From contig NZ_VLKT01000029.1 in the NCBI RefSeq assembly GCF_007830515.1, positions 36,708 to 100,707 on the forward strand: a stretch of 64,000 nucleotides of DNA, read 5' to 3'. Below, one piece after another: positions 34,508-43,300 of the stretch. The notes below the pieces were generated by a model. That model did not search any database. It was not told the origin of the DNA and saw only the letters and a program-made list of their open reading frames with translations. Positions within the stretch are counted from its first letter, which is position 1. Each line of letters starts with the position of its first letter. Both the position numbers and the translations under genes were made by a program. The stretch is from Mesorhizobium tianshanense. Its GTDB lineage: Bacteria > Pseudomonadota > Alphaproteobacteria > Rhizobiales > Rhizobiaceae.

Positions 34508-35743
34508 ATGACATTGATGGGTGCGGCGGCGTTGCTGATCCTGATCCTGACCTATGCCGGCGTCGCTGTCGGCAGGATCCCCGGCCTGCGCCTCGACCGG
34601 GCAGGCATCGCGCTGCTCGGCGGCGCGGCGATGATCGCCATCGGCGCGCTCAGCCTGGAGGATGCCTAGCGCGCCATCAATTTCGACACCATCACGCTGT
34701 TGCTCGGCATGATGATCGTGGTCGCGCATCTGAAAGTCTCGGGCGCTTTCCGTGCGCTCGGTGCCGTCGCCATTGAGCACGCGCACGCGCCGTTCATGCT
34801 GCTGGTCACGGTGACGCTGCTGACAGGCGTTTTGTCGGCCTTCCTGGTCAACGACGCGATCTGCCTGGTCATGGCGCCGATCGTCGTCCATGTTACCCGC
34901 GTCATCAACCGCAACCCGGTTCCCTACCTGATCGCCACGGCCACCGCGTCGAACTGCGGCAGTGTCGCCACCGTCACCGGCAACCCGCAGAACATGGTCA
35001 TCGGCGCGCTGTCGGGGATTTCCTATCCGGCCTTCTCGGCAGCTCTGGCGCCGGTCGCGCTGCTCGGCCTCATCGCCGTCATCGTCATCGTGCGAATCGT
35101 CTATCGGGCCGAATTCGAGCGCAAGACCGAGCTCAGCCCCGAAGTCTATCGCGGCCGCATGCTGCCGGGCCAGGTGCTGAAGGCGGTGGTCGTCTGCATC
35201 GGGCTGGCGATCGCCTTCTTCGCCGGCGTCCCGGTCGCCAAGGCAGCACTGGTCGGCGGCGCCATTCTTCTGGTGACCCGCGCCATCAAGCCGGCGCGCA
35301 TCTACCGCGAGATCGACGGGCCGCTGCTGTTCATGTTCGCCGGCCTGTTCATCGTCGTCGCCGGCGCCGAGAAGACGCTGCTGACCCCCGACATCGTCGC
35401 CTCGGCAAAAGACCTGGGGCTGGACGATGTCTGGCGGCTGTCCGGCTTCACCGCGGTGCTGTCCAACATCATGAGCAACGTTCCGGCCGTGCTGGCGCTG
35501 CGGCCGTTCATACCCGGCCTGGAAAACCCCGAGCGTGCCTGGCTTGTGGTGGCGATGAGCTCGACGCTGGCCGGCAATTTCACGCTGCTCGGCTCGGTCG
35601 CCAATCTGATCATCGCCGAGCACGCGCGGGTCTCCGGCACACCCCTGTCGCTCGGCGCCTTCTTCAAGGTCGGGTTGCCGCTGACGCTGGTGACGCTGCT
35701 TGTCGGGACTGGGTGGCTGGCATGCTTCATGCCAGGTCAATAA
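34508..35743 (+). pseudogene. SLC13/ArsB-type anion permease gene interrupted by an amber codon
   Basis: The frame from ATG 34508 codes for a normal permease N-terminus (two helices, GRIPGLRLDRAGIALLGGAAMIA) but meets an in-frame TAG at 34667-34669, codon 54, in the context LEDA-stop-RAINFDTITLLLG. The same frame continues without interruption to 35743. The rest has the full set of helices and the family signatures VNDAICLVMAPIV, TASNCGSVATVTGNPQNMVIG and MSNVPAVLALRPF. A single base change from a Tyr or Gln codon explains the break. Internal starts such as TTG 34700 would miss the first two helices. It may be inactive, or read through at low level. Confidence 0.75.
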
Positions 35744-35801
35744 AGTGGTTGATTCTCGCGGAACACTCGAGCAGTTCGATCGTCGAGAGAGCCTGATCGG
35801 A

Positions 35802-36191
35802 CTATTTGGCGTGGGTGGGCCAGAACACCCAGATCAGCAAAGCTGCCAAAGCCAGCCAGAGCGCCACGATAAAGAACATTCCAGTCCTGCTTTTTGGGCG
35901 TTTTTCGAGCGCGGCAGCCCGCGCTCGAAACTCGTCCATCAGCGGCGGCGGAACAAGCCTTATGGCCAGGATCACGCCGAGTCGTACGATGATCAGGTCG
36001 TCGATATAGCCGAGCACCGGAATGAAATCCGGGATCAGGTCGATTGGGGAAAGCGCGTAGGCGGCCACCATCCCGGCCACGAATTTCGCAAACCAGGGCA
36101 CCCGAGGATCGCGCGCGGCGAACCACAGGGCGACGACATCAAGCTTGACGCCGCGCGCTCGGCTCTTTGCCGTTTCCAGCCATGCTTTCAT
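35802..36191 (-). CDS. YkvA family membrane protein (DUF1232)
   Basis: A 129-aa protein. The DUF1232 core DPRVPWFAKFVAGMVAAYALSPIDLIPDFIPVLGYIDD occupies residues 28-66, followed by RLGVILAIRLVPPPLMDEFRARA and a C-terminal helix (MFFIVALWLALAALLIWVFW). Function is unknown; members are inner-membrane proteins, often near stress genes. It converges on the broken permease gene with a 58-base gap. Confidence 0.88.
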   Translation of the reverse strand: MKAWLETAKSRARGVKLDVVALWFAARDPRVPWFAKFVAGMVAAYALSPIDLIPDFIPVLGYIDDLIIVRLGVILAIRLVPPPLMDEFRARAAALEKRPKSRTGMFFIVALWLALAALLIWVFWPTHAK

Positions 36192-36379
36192 AGATTATTT
36201 TAGCACAGATTGTTCGCCGGTATCCAAGCGGCGGTTGCTGGAGGCCGAAAATAGGTCGATGCAGCACTGGCAGGGTTCGATCAGGGTGAAGCCGTCAGCA
36301 ACTGAAACGACTTTCGAACTGCTTTTCGCAAGTCTTTTCAGAGCACTATGCCGGTTTTTCGAATCAGCTTGGCAAGCCG

Positions 36380-37549
36380 CTAGGAGCCGTCTGCCGCGGC
36401 GAGGCCGCGCGCTAGATCGGCCTTCAAATCCTCGACGTCCTCAAGCCCGATCTGCAGGCGGATGAGCGGGCCATCATAAGGGCCCTTGGCGACGACGCGG
36501 TCGCCGAGGAAGACCGGCACCGCAAGGCTCTCATAGCCGCCCCAGGAATAGCCGAGGCCGAATATCCTGAGCGCGTCGAGGAAGGCATGCTGCTGTTTCT
36601 GGCCGCCGCCCTTGAGCACAATCGAAAAAATGCCGCTCGAGCCGCAGAAGTCGCGCTTCCAGAGAGCGTGGTCGGGATGGCTGGGCAGCGCTGGATGCAG
36701 CACGCGCGCCACGCCGGGCTGGCCCTCCAGCCAGCCGGCGATGGCCAGCGCGCTGCGCTGATGATGGTCGAGGCGCACGCCCATGGTGCGCAGGCCGCGC
36801 AGCACCTGATAGACGTCATCCGGCCCGGCGCAGCAGCCCATCGTGTAGAAGGTCTCGCAAAGCTGCTTCCAGCAGGCCTTGTTGGCCGACACGGTGCCGA
36901 GCAGCACGTCGGAATGGCCGGCCGGGTATTTCGTCGCCGCGTGGATCGAGATGTCGACGCCGTGGTCGAGCGGACGGAAGTAGAGCGGCGTCGCCCAGGT
37001 GTTGTCCATCATGATGATCGCGCCTGCGGCATGTGCGGCCTTGGCGATGGCCGGTATGTCCTGCACCTCGAACGTGTTGGAGGCCGGCGATTCGGTGAAC
37101 ACGACCCTAGTGCTGGACTTGATCAGCGCTGCAATGCCGGCGCCGGCATGGGGGTCGTAATACTCGACCTCGACGCCCAGTCGTTTCAGCATCGTGTCGG
37201 CGAAATTGCGGGTCGGATGATAGACGGAATCGACGATCAGCACATGGTCGCCCGCCGACAGGAAGGCGAGCAGCGGCACCGTCACCGCCGCCAGGCCCGA
37301 GGGCACCACGATCGTACCGGCCGAGCCTTCCAGCGCGTCGATCGCGTGAGCCAGCGCGTCGGTGGTCGGCGTGCCGCGCGTTCCGTAGGTGTATTTCTGG
37401 CTGCGCGCAGCCATCGTCGCCGCATTGGGATAAAGCACGGTCGAGGCATGCACGACGGGCGGATTGACGAAACCGAAATAGTCGTGCGGATTGTTGCCCG
37501 AATGGGCAAGCAGCGTGTTGATGCCCATCTCGCTGTCGTTTTTTGCCAT
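36380..37549 (-). CDS. metC: Cystathionine beta-lyase
   Basis: A 389-aa PLP enzyme of the Cys/Met metabolism family. It cleaves cystathionine to homocysteine, pyruvate and ammonia. It shows QKYTYGTRGTPTTDALAHAID near residue 50, the PLP-stacking region, SPASNTFEVQDIPAIAKAAH, and the Schiff-base lysine in SIHAATKYPAGHSDVLLG near 200. The overall pattern favours beta-lyase (MetC) over gamma-synthase. ATG 37549 (MAKNDSEMGINTLLAHSG) has GAGAG upstream; the frame stays open further upstream without similarity. Confidence 0.9.
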   Translation of the reverse strand: MAKNDSEMGINTLLAHSGNNPHDYFGFVNPPVVHASTVLYPNAATMAARSQKYTYGTRGTPTTDALAHAIDALEGSAGTIVVPSGLAAVTVPLLAFLSAGDHVLIVDSVYHPTRNFADTMLKRLGVEVEYYDPHAGAGIAALIKSSTRVVFTESPASNTFEVQDIPAIAKAAHAAGAIIMMDNTWATPLYFRPLDHGVDISIHAATKYPAGHSDVLLGTVSANKACWKQLCETFYTMGCCAGPDDVYQVLRGLRTMGVRLDHHQRSALAIAGWLEGQPGVARVLHPALPSHPDHALWKRDFCGSSGIFSIVLKGGGQKQQHAFLDALRIFGLGYSWGGYESLAVPVFLGDRVVAKGPYDGPLIRLQIGLEDVEDLKADLARGLAAADGS

Positions 37550-37878
37550 TGCTCTCTTCGCCCTATCGTAAACCGCTAGCCATAGTGCGGCGGCATTGAC
37601 CGTGCAACCGCGCGCGCCCCGCCAGCCGGGGGACTTCGGATGGACCAAATCACTCCAAGTGGCCAGTCCAGCAGTCAGCGATCGAAGGTTGCACCGCTCA
37701 CGCCGCTCGGGCGATGGGACTATGAAGGCGACCGCAAAACATATATACTTAAAGTCTAATATAAGTGTTGCCGGATTGCCTGATCGAAGGCTGCCGGATC
37801 CCTGTGGCACGCCGGCTGTTCCCCACGCAATTCGGCCTCTCGCCTGCAGAGGATGACGATACCAAGGGGAGGAATGCC
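37550..37878. other. Intergenic region with an AT-rich promoter-like patch
   Basis: This 329-base stretch lies between divergent metC and DUF1326 genes. It contains an AT-rich patch at 37740-37766 (ATATATACTTAAAGTCTAAT), unusual here and likely to hold the DUF1326 promoter. No gene is supported. Confidence 0.4.
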
Positions 37879-38514
37879 ATGCCTAACGTCAACTGGATGA
37901 TAAAAGCGCGCGAATTCGTCAACTGTAACTGTGCCTATGGCTGCCCGTGCCAATTCAACGCACTGCCGACGCATGGATTCTGCCAGGCGGTGGCCGGCAT
38001 GGAGATCGAGCGCGGCTATCACGGCGATACCAACCTTGACGGCTTGCGGTTTGCCGCGGTCTTTCGTTGGCCGGGCGCAATCCATGAAGGCAAGGGCGAG
38101 GCCGCGGTGGTCATCGACGAGCGGGCGACCGAGGCGCAGCGGGGTGCGCTGCTTCGCATCCTCAGCGGCCAGGACACAGAACCCGGCGCCACCATATTCC
38201 AGGTCTTCTCGACGACGCTGGAAAAGGTTTACGATCCGATCTTCGCCGCTATCGACTTCAAGGTCGACATTGACGCAAGAACGGCCCAATTGAGAGTGCC
38301 GGGCGTTACTGAGGGTCATGGCGAACCGATCAAGAATCCGGTCACCGGCGCCGAGCATCGGGCACGCATCAACCTTCCGCATGGCTTCGAATATACGCTC
38401 GCTGAAGCCGGGCGTGGTTGGACCAAGGCGACCGGCCCAATCAAATTCGAGGTCGCGGACACGCATAGCCACTTCGCCGATATCCACCTCTCGCAGAGCG
38501 GTGTCGTGCACTAG
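37879..38514 (+). CDS. DUF1326 metal-binding protein
   Basis: A 211-aa protein of DUF1326. Near the N-terminus it has a dense Cys cluster (FVNCNCAYGCPCQF, residues 13-26) followed by HGFC, likely a metal or redox site. The rest is a beta-rich domain with GLRFAAVFRWPGAIHEGKGEA, a DERATEAQRGAL segment and FEYTLAEAGRGWTKATGPI. There is no signal peptide or membrane helix. GGGGAGG precedes ATG 37879. It is followed after four bases by a DUF2182 gene, a pairing I have seen recur in proteobacteria. Function unknown. Confidence 0.83.
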   Translation: MPNVNWMIKAREFVNCNCAYGCPCQFNALPTHGFCQAVAGMEIERGYHGDTNLDGLRFAAVFRWPGAIHEGKGEAAVVIDERATEAQRGALLRILSGQDTEPGATIFQVFSTTLEKVYDPIFAAIDFKVDIDARTAQLRVPGVTEGHGEPIKNPVTGAEHRARINLPHGFEYTLAEAGRGWTKATGPIKFEVADTHSHFADIHLSQSGVVH

Positions 38515-38518
38515 GCCC

Positions 38519-39349
38519 ATGAGCGACACGGCCCTCGAGGCGGTGCTGCGGCGCGACCGCGCGGTCGTGACGGCGGCGCTTGTCGTCATTGCGGTGCTCT
38601 CCTGGGCTTACCTGCTGTGGCTCGCCGCCGACATGGCCATGCCCATGGCGCCAGGCGCCGACATGGCGGGCATGGACATGGCGAGCATGGACATGGGGGC
38701 CGCGATTGCGCCCGGGTTCCAGGCATGGACGCCGGCCGATTTCGCCTTCATCTTCGCGATGTGGGCCGTGATGATGGTCGGCATGATGACACCATCGGTT
38801 GCGCCGATGGTGCTTCTGTATGCCGGCGTCGGCCGCAAGGCGCAGGCGAGTGGCCGCCCCATCGCGTCGACAGCATGGTTTTTTACCGGCTATCTGCTCG
38901 TCTGGATCGCCTTCAGCATCGCGGCGACCTGTGCACAATGGCTGCTGACCAGCCTCAGCTTGCTGGGCCCGGCGATGGCGAGCAACAGCACGGTCGTGGG
39001 CGGCCTCGTTCTGATCGCCGCCGGCCTCTATCAATGGGCACCGATGAAGGGCGTCTGCCTGCGGCAATGCCAGGCGCCGATCGCGTTTCTGGCCAGTCAT
39101 GGCGGCTTCCGGTCCGATCCGCTCGGCGCGCTTCGGTTCGGGACCATTCATGGCTCCTATTGCCTCGGCTGTTGCTGGGCGCTGATGGCTCTCCTTTTCG
39201 TCGGCGGTGTCATGAACGTCCTGTGGATCGCCGGCATCGCGATCCTTGTTCTTCTGGAGAAAACCGTGCCGACCGGGCAGCTGATCCCGCGCATCTCCGG
39301 CGCGCTGATGGCGATCGCCGGCGTCTGGCTCCTCGTTGGAGCGTTTTGA
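38519..39349 (+). CDS. DUF2182 integral membrane protein, Met/Asp-rich loop
   Basis: A 276-aa membrane protein of DUF2182 (predicted metal-binding integral membrane protein). Helix 1 is followed by a Met/Asp-rich periplasmic loop with repeated DMAGMDM, DMASMDM (residues 42-60), typical of copper-binding segments. Conserved parts are FIFAMWAVMMVGMMTPSVAPM, the Cys-containing GVCLRQCQAPIAFL, and HGSYCLGCCWALM. It starts four bases after the DUF1326 stop, so the two work together or at least are co-expressed. Metal handling is inferred. Confidence 0.82.
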   Translation: MSDTALEAVLRRDRAVVTAALVVIAVLSWAYLLWLAADMAMPMAPGADMAGMDMASMDMGAAIAPGFQAWTPADFAFIFAMWAVMMVGMMTPSVAPMVLLYAGVGRKAQASGRPIASTAWFFTGYLLVWIAFSIAATCAQWLLTSLSLLGPAMASNSTVVGGLVLIAAGLYQWAPMKGVCLRQCQAPIAFLASHGGFRSDPLGALRFGTIHGSYCLGCCWALMALLFVGGVMNVLWIAGIAILVLLEKTVPTGQLIPRISGALMAIAGVWLLVGAF

Positions 39350-39839
39350 ACGTAAAGCGCATGATCCCGAACCGAAGGTCAGCGAAGCAAAAGCCGACAT
39401 CGATTTCGCTCGGGGTCACGCACAAAATCAAAGCGCCGCAGCGTCCTTTGCGCGCCCATTGGCGAGCGCCCGTCTGGACACGCAAAAGGCGCGGACCATG
39501 CCAATTCATTCCATGAGAAAGTCAGTAACGCTGCGTAAATCCGAGGGGCGGATTCTGCAGGCCCGGCCGCGTTCTGCGTTGGACCGGACTTTGCCGGCTT
39601 TGTTCGCACTGCTGACTAATTTCCAGGCGCGTTTGTCTGCAATTCAGGCATTTGCGGCAATTGGTTTTCAAACTCTTTCGGTTTCGGTCATTTTCCTTGA
39701 CCTCACTGGAATAATCGCCTTCGATGCAGTTCGTGAATGGGAGGCAGGGGTTCCGGGAATGGGCCGGAACGGGAAGCTGCGTTCACACGGAAAAAAAAGT
39801 CAGGTTCGCCTGAAAAAAACAGAAAAGGGTCTGTGGGTT
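39350..39839. other. Upstream region of aapJ with palindromic elements
   Basis: No gene is supported in these 490 bases, although the aapJ frame is open throughout. GCATGATCCCGAACCGAAGG at about 39360 resembles the dispersed palindromic repeats, and CCGAACCGAAGGTCAG (39367-39382) repeats the element at 10535. A small hairpin TCAGG-TTCG-CCTGA (39800-39813) flanked by A-runs lies 26 bases before the aapJ start. Confidence 0.5.
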
Positions 39840-40868
39840 ATGAAACACATTGCAATCGGCATTCTGGGCGCCGCCGCGTTTGGATTGATGGCTTCGGCCG
39901 CATCGGCGGCCACGCTCGACGACGTCAAGGCGAAGGGCTTCATCCAATGCGGCGTCTCGACCGGTCTGGCCGGCTTCTCGGCGCCGGACGACAAGGGTGA
40001 CTGGCAAGGCATCGACGCGGATTTCTGCCGCGCTGTCGCGGCCGCCGTTTTCGGCGATGGCACCAAAGTCAAGTTCACGCCGCTCAGCGCCAAGGAGCGC
40101 TTCACCGCGCTGCAGTCGGGCGAGGTCGACATCCTGTCGCGCAACACCACCTGGACCATCAACCGCGATACGGCGCTTGGGCTGAACTTCGCCGGTGTCA
40201 CCTACTATGACGGCCAGGGCTTCATGATCAACGCCAAGAAGCTGCCGGGCGTGAATTCCGCGCTGCAGCTTTCGGGCGCGGCGGTCTGCGTGCAGAGCGG
40301 CACCACGACCGAGCTCAACCTTGCCGACTATTTCAAGTCGAACAAGATGGAGTACAACCCGGTCGTCTTCGAAAAGCTGGATGAGGTCAACGCCGCCTAT
40401 GATGCCGGCCGCTGCGACGTCTATACCACCGACCAGTCGGGTCTCTACGGCATCCGGCTGACGCTGGGCTCGCCCGCCGATCACGTCGTGCTGCCCGAGA
40501 TCATCTCCAAGGAGCCGCTCGGACCGGTGGTCAGGCAAGGTGACGACCAGTGGTTCCACATCGTTCGCTGGACCTACTACGCCCTGCTGCAGACGGAGGA
40601 ACTCGGCATCACCAAGGCCAATGTCGACGAGATGAAGGCCTCGGACAATCCCGAGATCAAGCGCGTGCTCGGCGAGGAGGCCGACACCAAGATCGGTACC
40701 GATCTCGGCGTCTCCAACGACTGGGTCGTCAACATTGTCAAGGCGGTCGGCAATTACGGCGAAATGTTCGAACGCAATGTCGGTTCGGGCAGCCCGCTGA
40801 AGATCGCGCGCGGCATCAACGCGCAGTGGACCAAGGGCGGCCTGCAATACGCCATGCCGATCCGCTGA
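39840..40868 (+). CDS. aapJ: General L-amino acid ABC transporter substrate-binding protein
   Basis: A 342-aa periplasmic binding protein. The signal peptide (MKHIAIGILGAAAFGLMASAAS) ends near residue 23. The family-3 solute-binding fold shows GFIQCGVSTGLAGFSAPDDKG, GIDADFCRAVAAAVFGD, a ligand-site NTTWTINRDT, and the C-terminal WVVNIVKAVGNYGEMFERN. It delivers a broad range of L-amino acids to AapQMP. The frame is open 500 bases upstream, but ATG 39840 starts the signal peptide. A strong stem-loop follows the stop, usual for binding-protein genes made in excess of the permeases. Confidence 0.95.
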   Translation: MKHIAIGILGAAAFGLMASAASAATLDDVKAKGFIQCGVSTGLAGFSAPDDKGDWQGIDADFCRAVAAAVFGDGTKVKFTPLSAKERFTALQSGEVDILSRNTTWTINRDTALGLNFAGVTYYDGQGFMINAKKLPGVNSALQLSGAAVCVQSGTTTELNLADYFKSNKMEYNPVVFEKLDEVNAAYDAGRCDVYTTDQSGLYGIRLTLGSPADHVVLPEIISKEPLGPVVRQGDDQWFHIVRWTYYALLQTEELGITKANVDEMKASDNPEIKRVLGEEADTKIGTDLGVSNDWVVNIVKAVGNYGEMFERNVGSGSPLKIARGINAQWTKGGLQYAMPIR

Positions 40869-40880
40869 TCGAAATGTGAT

Positions 40881-40907
40881 CCGGAAGGCAGCTTTCCTGC
40901 CTTCCGG
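40881..40907 (+). promoter_or_regulatory. Stem-loop between aapJ and aapQ
   Basis: CCGGAAGGCAG (40881-40891) and CTGCCTTCCGG (40897-40907) form a perfect 11-bp stem with loop CTTTC, followed by TTTCTCTTTC. It probably stops part of the transcripts or protects the aapJ message, raising AapJ over the other subunits. Confidence 0.7.
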
Positions 40908-40931
40908 TTTCTCTTTCCAGGGGATGTTCGA

Positions 40932-42119
40932 ATGGCATCGCAGGAAATTCTTCGCGAGGAGCCAAGCCGCGGTTCCTTCATAAACGATCCGAAAGTCCGC
41001 GGCATATTCTTCCAGGCGGTGGTCGTCATCGTGCTGGTGGCGTCGGTCTGGTGGATCGTCCAAAACACCATCGACAATTTGACGCGCCTGAACATTGCGT
41101 CAGGCTTCGGCTTCCTCAGGGGCCGCGCCGGCTTCGACATCAGTGACAGCGCGATCGCCTATTCGTCGGATTCGACCTATAGCCGCGCCATTCTGGTCGG
41201 CTTCATCAACACGCTCATCGTCGCCGGCGCCGGCATCGTCACCGCCACCCTCATCGGCTTCATCCTCGGCATCGGCCGGCTTTCGCGCAACTGGCTGATC
41301 CGCAAGATCTGCATGGTCTACGTCGAGGTCTTCCGCAACATCCCGCCGCTGCTGGTCATCTTCTTCTGGTATTCCGGCGTGCTGGCCGTGCTGCCGGCGC
41401 CGCGTGACAGCTACAACCTGCCATTCGGTTCCTTCCTCAACCAGCGCGGCTTCTATTTTCCGCGCGCCGTCTGGGGCGACGGCTCCTGGTTGATCTTCGT
41501 CGCTTTGCTTCTCGGCATCGCCATGGCATGGTTCGTTGCCCGCAAGGCGCGTCAGCGGCAGATGGCGACCGGCCAGCAATTCCCGGTGTTCTGGACATCG
41601 GCGGCGCTGATCGTCGGCCTGCCGCTGCTTGCCTACGCGCTGAGCGGCTTCCCTTTGAGCTTCGACTTTCCGCAGCAATCGACGTTCAATCTGGTTGGCG
41701 GCTTCCAGGTCAAGCCGGAGTTCCTGTCGCTCTATCTGGCGCTGTCCTTCTACACCGCCGCCTTCATCGCCGAGATCGTGCGCGCCGGCATCATGGGCGT
41801 CAGCAAGGGCCAGACCGAGGCAGCAGGCGCGCTTGGGCTGCGGCCGGGATCGATCCTGCGGCTTGTCGTCGTCCCGCAAGCCATGCGCATCGTTATTCCG
41901 CCATTGACCAGCCAGTATCTCAACCTGACCAAGAATTCCTCGCTCGCCATCGCCATCGGCTACCCGGACCTGACGGCGACGACCGGCACGGTGCTGAACC
42001 AGACCGGCCAGGCGATCGAATGCGTGCTGATCATGATGGTCGTCTATCTCGTGCTCAGCCTGCTGACCTCCGCGGTCATGAACGTGGTCAACGCCAGAAT
42101 GGCACTGGTGGAGAGGTAG
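40932..42119 (+). CDS. aapQ: General L-amino acid ABC transporter permease AapQ
   Basis: A 395-aa inner-membrane permease. One N-terminal helix (FQAVVVIVLVASVWWI) is followed by the binding-protein-dependent transport core. The long insert between helices typical of AapQ is present, with SSDSTYSRAILVGFINTLIVAG, VEVFRNIPPLLVIFFWY and the EAA loop AAGALGLRPGSILRLVVVPQAMRI. The sequence ends ALVER. It lies 63 bases after aapJ and three bases before aapM. Confidence 0.94.
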   Translation: MASQEILREEPSRGSFINDPKVRGIFFQAVVVIVLVASVWWIVQNTIDNLTRLNIASGFGFLRGRAGFDISDSAIAYSSDSTYSRAILVGFINTLIVAGAGIVTATLIGFILGIGRLSRNWLIRKICMVYVEVFRNIPPLLVIFFWYSGVLAVLPAPRDSYNLPFGSFLNQRGFYFPRAVWGDGSWLIFVALLLGIAMAWFVARKARQRQMATGQQFPVFWTSAALIVGLPLLAYALSGFPLSFDFPQQSTFNLVGGFQVKPEFLSLYLALSFYTAAFIAEIVRAGIMGVSKGQTEAAGALGLRPGSILRLVVVPQAMRIVIPPLTSQYLNLTKNSSLAIAIGYPDLTATTGTVLNQTGQAIECVLIMMVVYLVLSLLTSAVMNVVNARMALVER

Positions 42120-42122
42120 GAC

Positions 42123-43280
42123 ATGCAGGAGCACGACCTTTCCTTCGTCCGCGTCGAAATGGCCGCTGCACAGCCGGCGCCGCCAAGCGAGCGTGGTCTG
42201 GGCGCCTGGATTCGCAGGAATCTGATTGCTTCGATCGGCGACACGATCCTGACCATTATCGGTATCGTGCTGGTCGCGATGATCCTGCCGCAAGTGATCA
42301 ACTGGGCCTTCATCAACGCCCAGTGGACCGGAACGGACCGCACCTTCTGCGCCACGGTGGCGCAGGGCGGCATCCAGCCGGACGGCTGGACCGGTGCCTG
42401 CTGGGCCTTCGTCAACGCCAAGTTCGGCCAGTTCATGTTCGGCCGCTATCCCCTGGATGAGCGCTGGCGGCCGATCCTGATTGCCGTCCTGTTCGCGGCA
42501 CTTCTGGTGCCGCTGCTCATCCCGAAGGTGCGGCGCAAGGGGCTGAACGCCATGCTGTTCTTCGGGGCGCTGCCAATCCTTGCCTTCATCCTGCTGGTTG
42601 GTGGCGTGTTCGGCCTGCCGCATGTCGAAACCTCGCTATGGGGCGGGCTGCTGGTGACGCTCAGCCTGTCCTTCGTCGGCATTGCCGTGTCGCTGCCGCT
42701 CGGCATCGTGCTGGCGCTCGGCCGGCGCTCGAAGATGCCGATCGTCAAGATGCTGTGCGTGGTCTTCATCGAGACGGTGCGCGGCATCCCGCTGATCACC
42801 GTCCTGTTCATGGCCAGCGTCATGCTGCCGCTGTTCCTGCCGGCCGGAGTTACCTTCGACAAGTTCCTCAGGGCGTTGATCGGCGTCTCGCTTTTTGCCG
42901 CCGCCTACATGGCCGAAGTGGTGCGCGGCGGTCTGCAGGCGATCCCCAGGGGCCAGTACGAAGGTGCGGATTCGCTCGGCCTCGGCTACTGGCAAAAGAT
43001 GGGCCTGATCGTGCTGCCGCAGGCACTGAAGCTGGTCATTCCCGGCATCGTCAACACCTTCATCGGCATGTTCAAGGACACCAGCCTAGTCTACATCATC
43101 GGCATGTTCGACCTGCTCGGCGTCGTCAAGCTGAACTTTTCCGACGCCAACTGGGCGACGCCGCAGACGGCCAGGTCGGGGCTGGTGTTCGCTGCTTTTA
43201 TCTTCTGGCTGTTCTGCTTCGGCATGTCGCGCTATTCGATGTTCACGGAACGGCGGCTCGACACCGGCCACAAACGCTAA
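42123..43280 (+). CDS. aapM: General L-amino acid ABC transporter permease AapM
   Basis: A 385-aa permease that pairs with AapQ. It has an N-terminal helix, a loop with WTGACWAFVNAKFGQFMFGRYP, and the permease core including FIETVRGIPLITVLFMASVMLP. The EAA loop is GADSLGLGYWQKMGLIVLPQALKL and the end shows MFKDTSLVYIIGMFDLLG. ATG 42123 is three bases after the aapQ stop. It is one of the four subunits of the polar amino-acid transporter. Confidence 0.94.
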   Translation: MQEHDLSFVRVEMAAAQPAPPSERGLGAWIRRNLIASIGDTILTIIGIVLVAMILPQVINWAFINAQWTGTDRTFCATVAQGGIQPDGWTGACWAFVNAKFGQFMFGRYPLDERWRPILIAVLFAALLVPLLIPKVRRKGLNAMLFFGALPILAFILLVGGVFGLPHVETSLWGGLLVTLSLSFVGIAVSLPLGIVLALGRRSKMPIVKMLCVVFIETVRGIPLITVLFMASVMLPLFLPAGVTFDKFLRALIGVSLFAAAYMAEVVRGGLQAIPRGQYEGADSLGLGYWQKMGLIVLPQALKLVIPGIVNTFIGMFKDTSLVYIIGMFDLLGVVKLNFSDANWATPQTARSGLVFAAFIFWLFCFGMSRYSMFTERRLDTGHKR

Positions 43281-43300
43281 GAACAAAAAAGGGACCTTCC

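Noticed and set aside
34361..35740. Minus-strand frame of 459 codons over the broken permease
   Set aside because: Highly charged low-complexity peptide, antisense to the permease signatures; a shadow, not a reason for the amber codon.
39336..39839. N-terminal extension of AapJ by 168 codons
   Set aside because: The true signal peptide starts at 39840 and the extension includes repeat-like intergenic sequence.
41100..42623. Minus-strand frame of 507 codons over aapQ and aapM
   Set aside because: Antisense to two conserved permeases, low-complexity, no domain.
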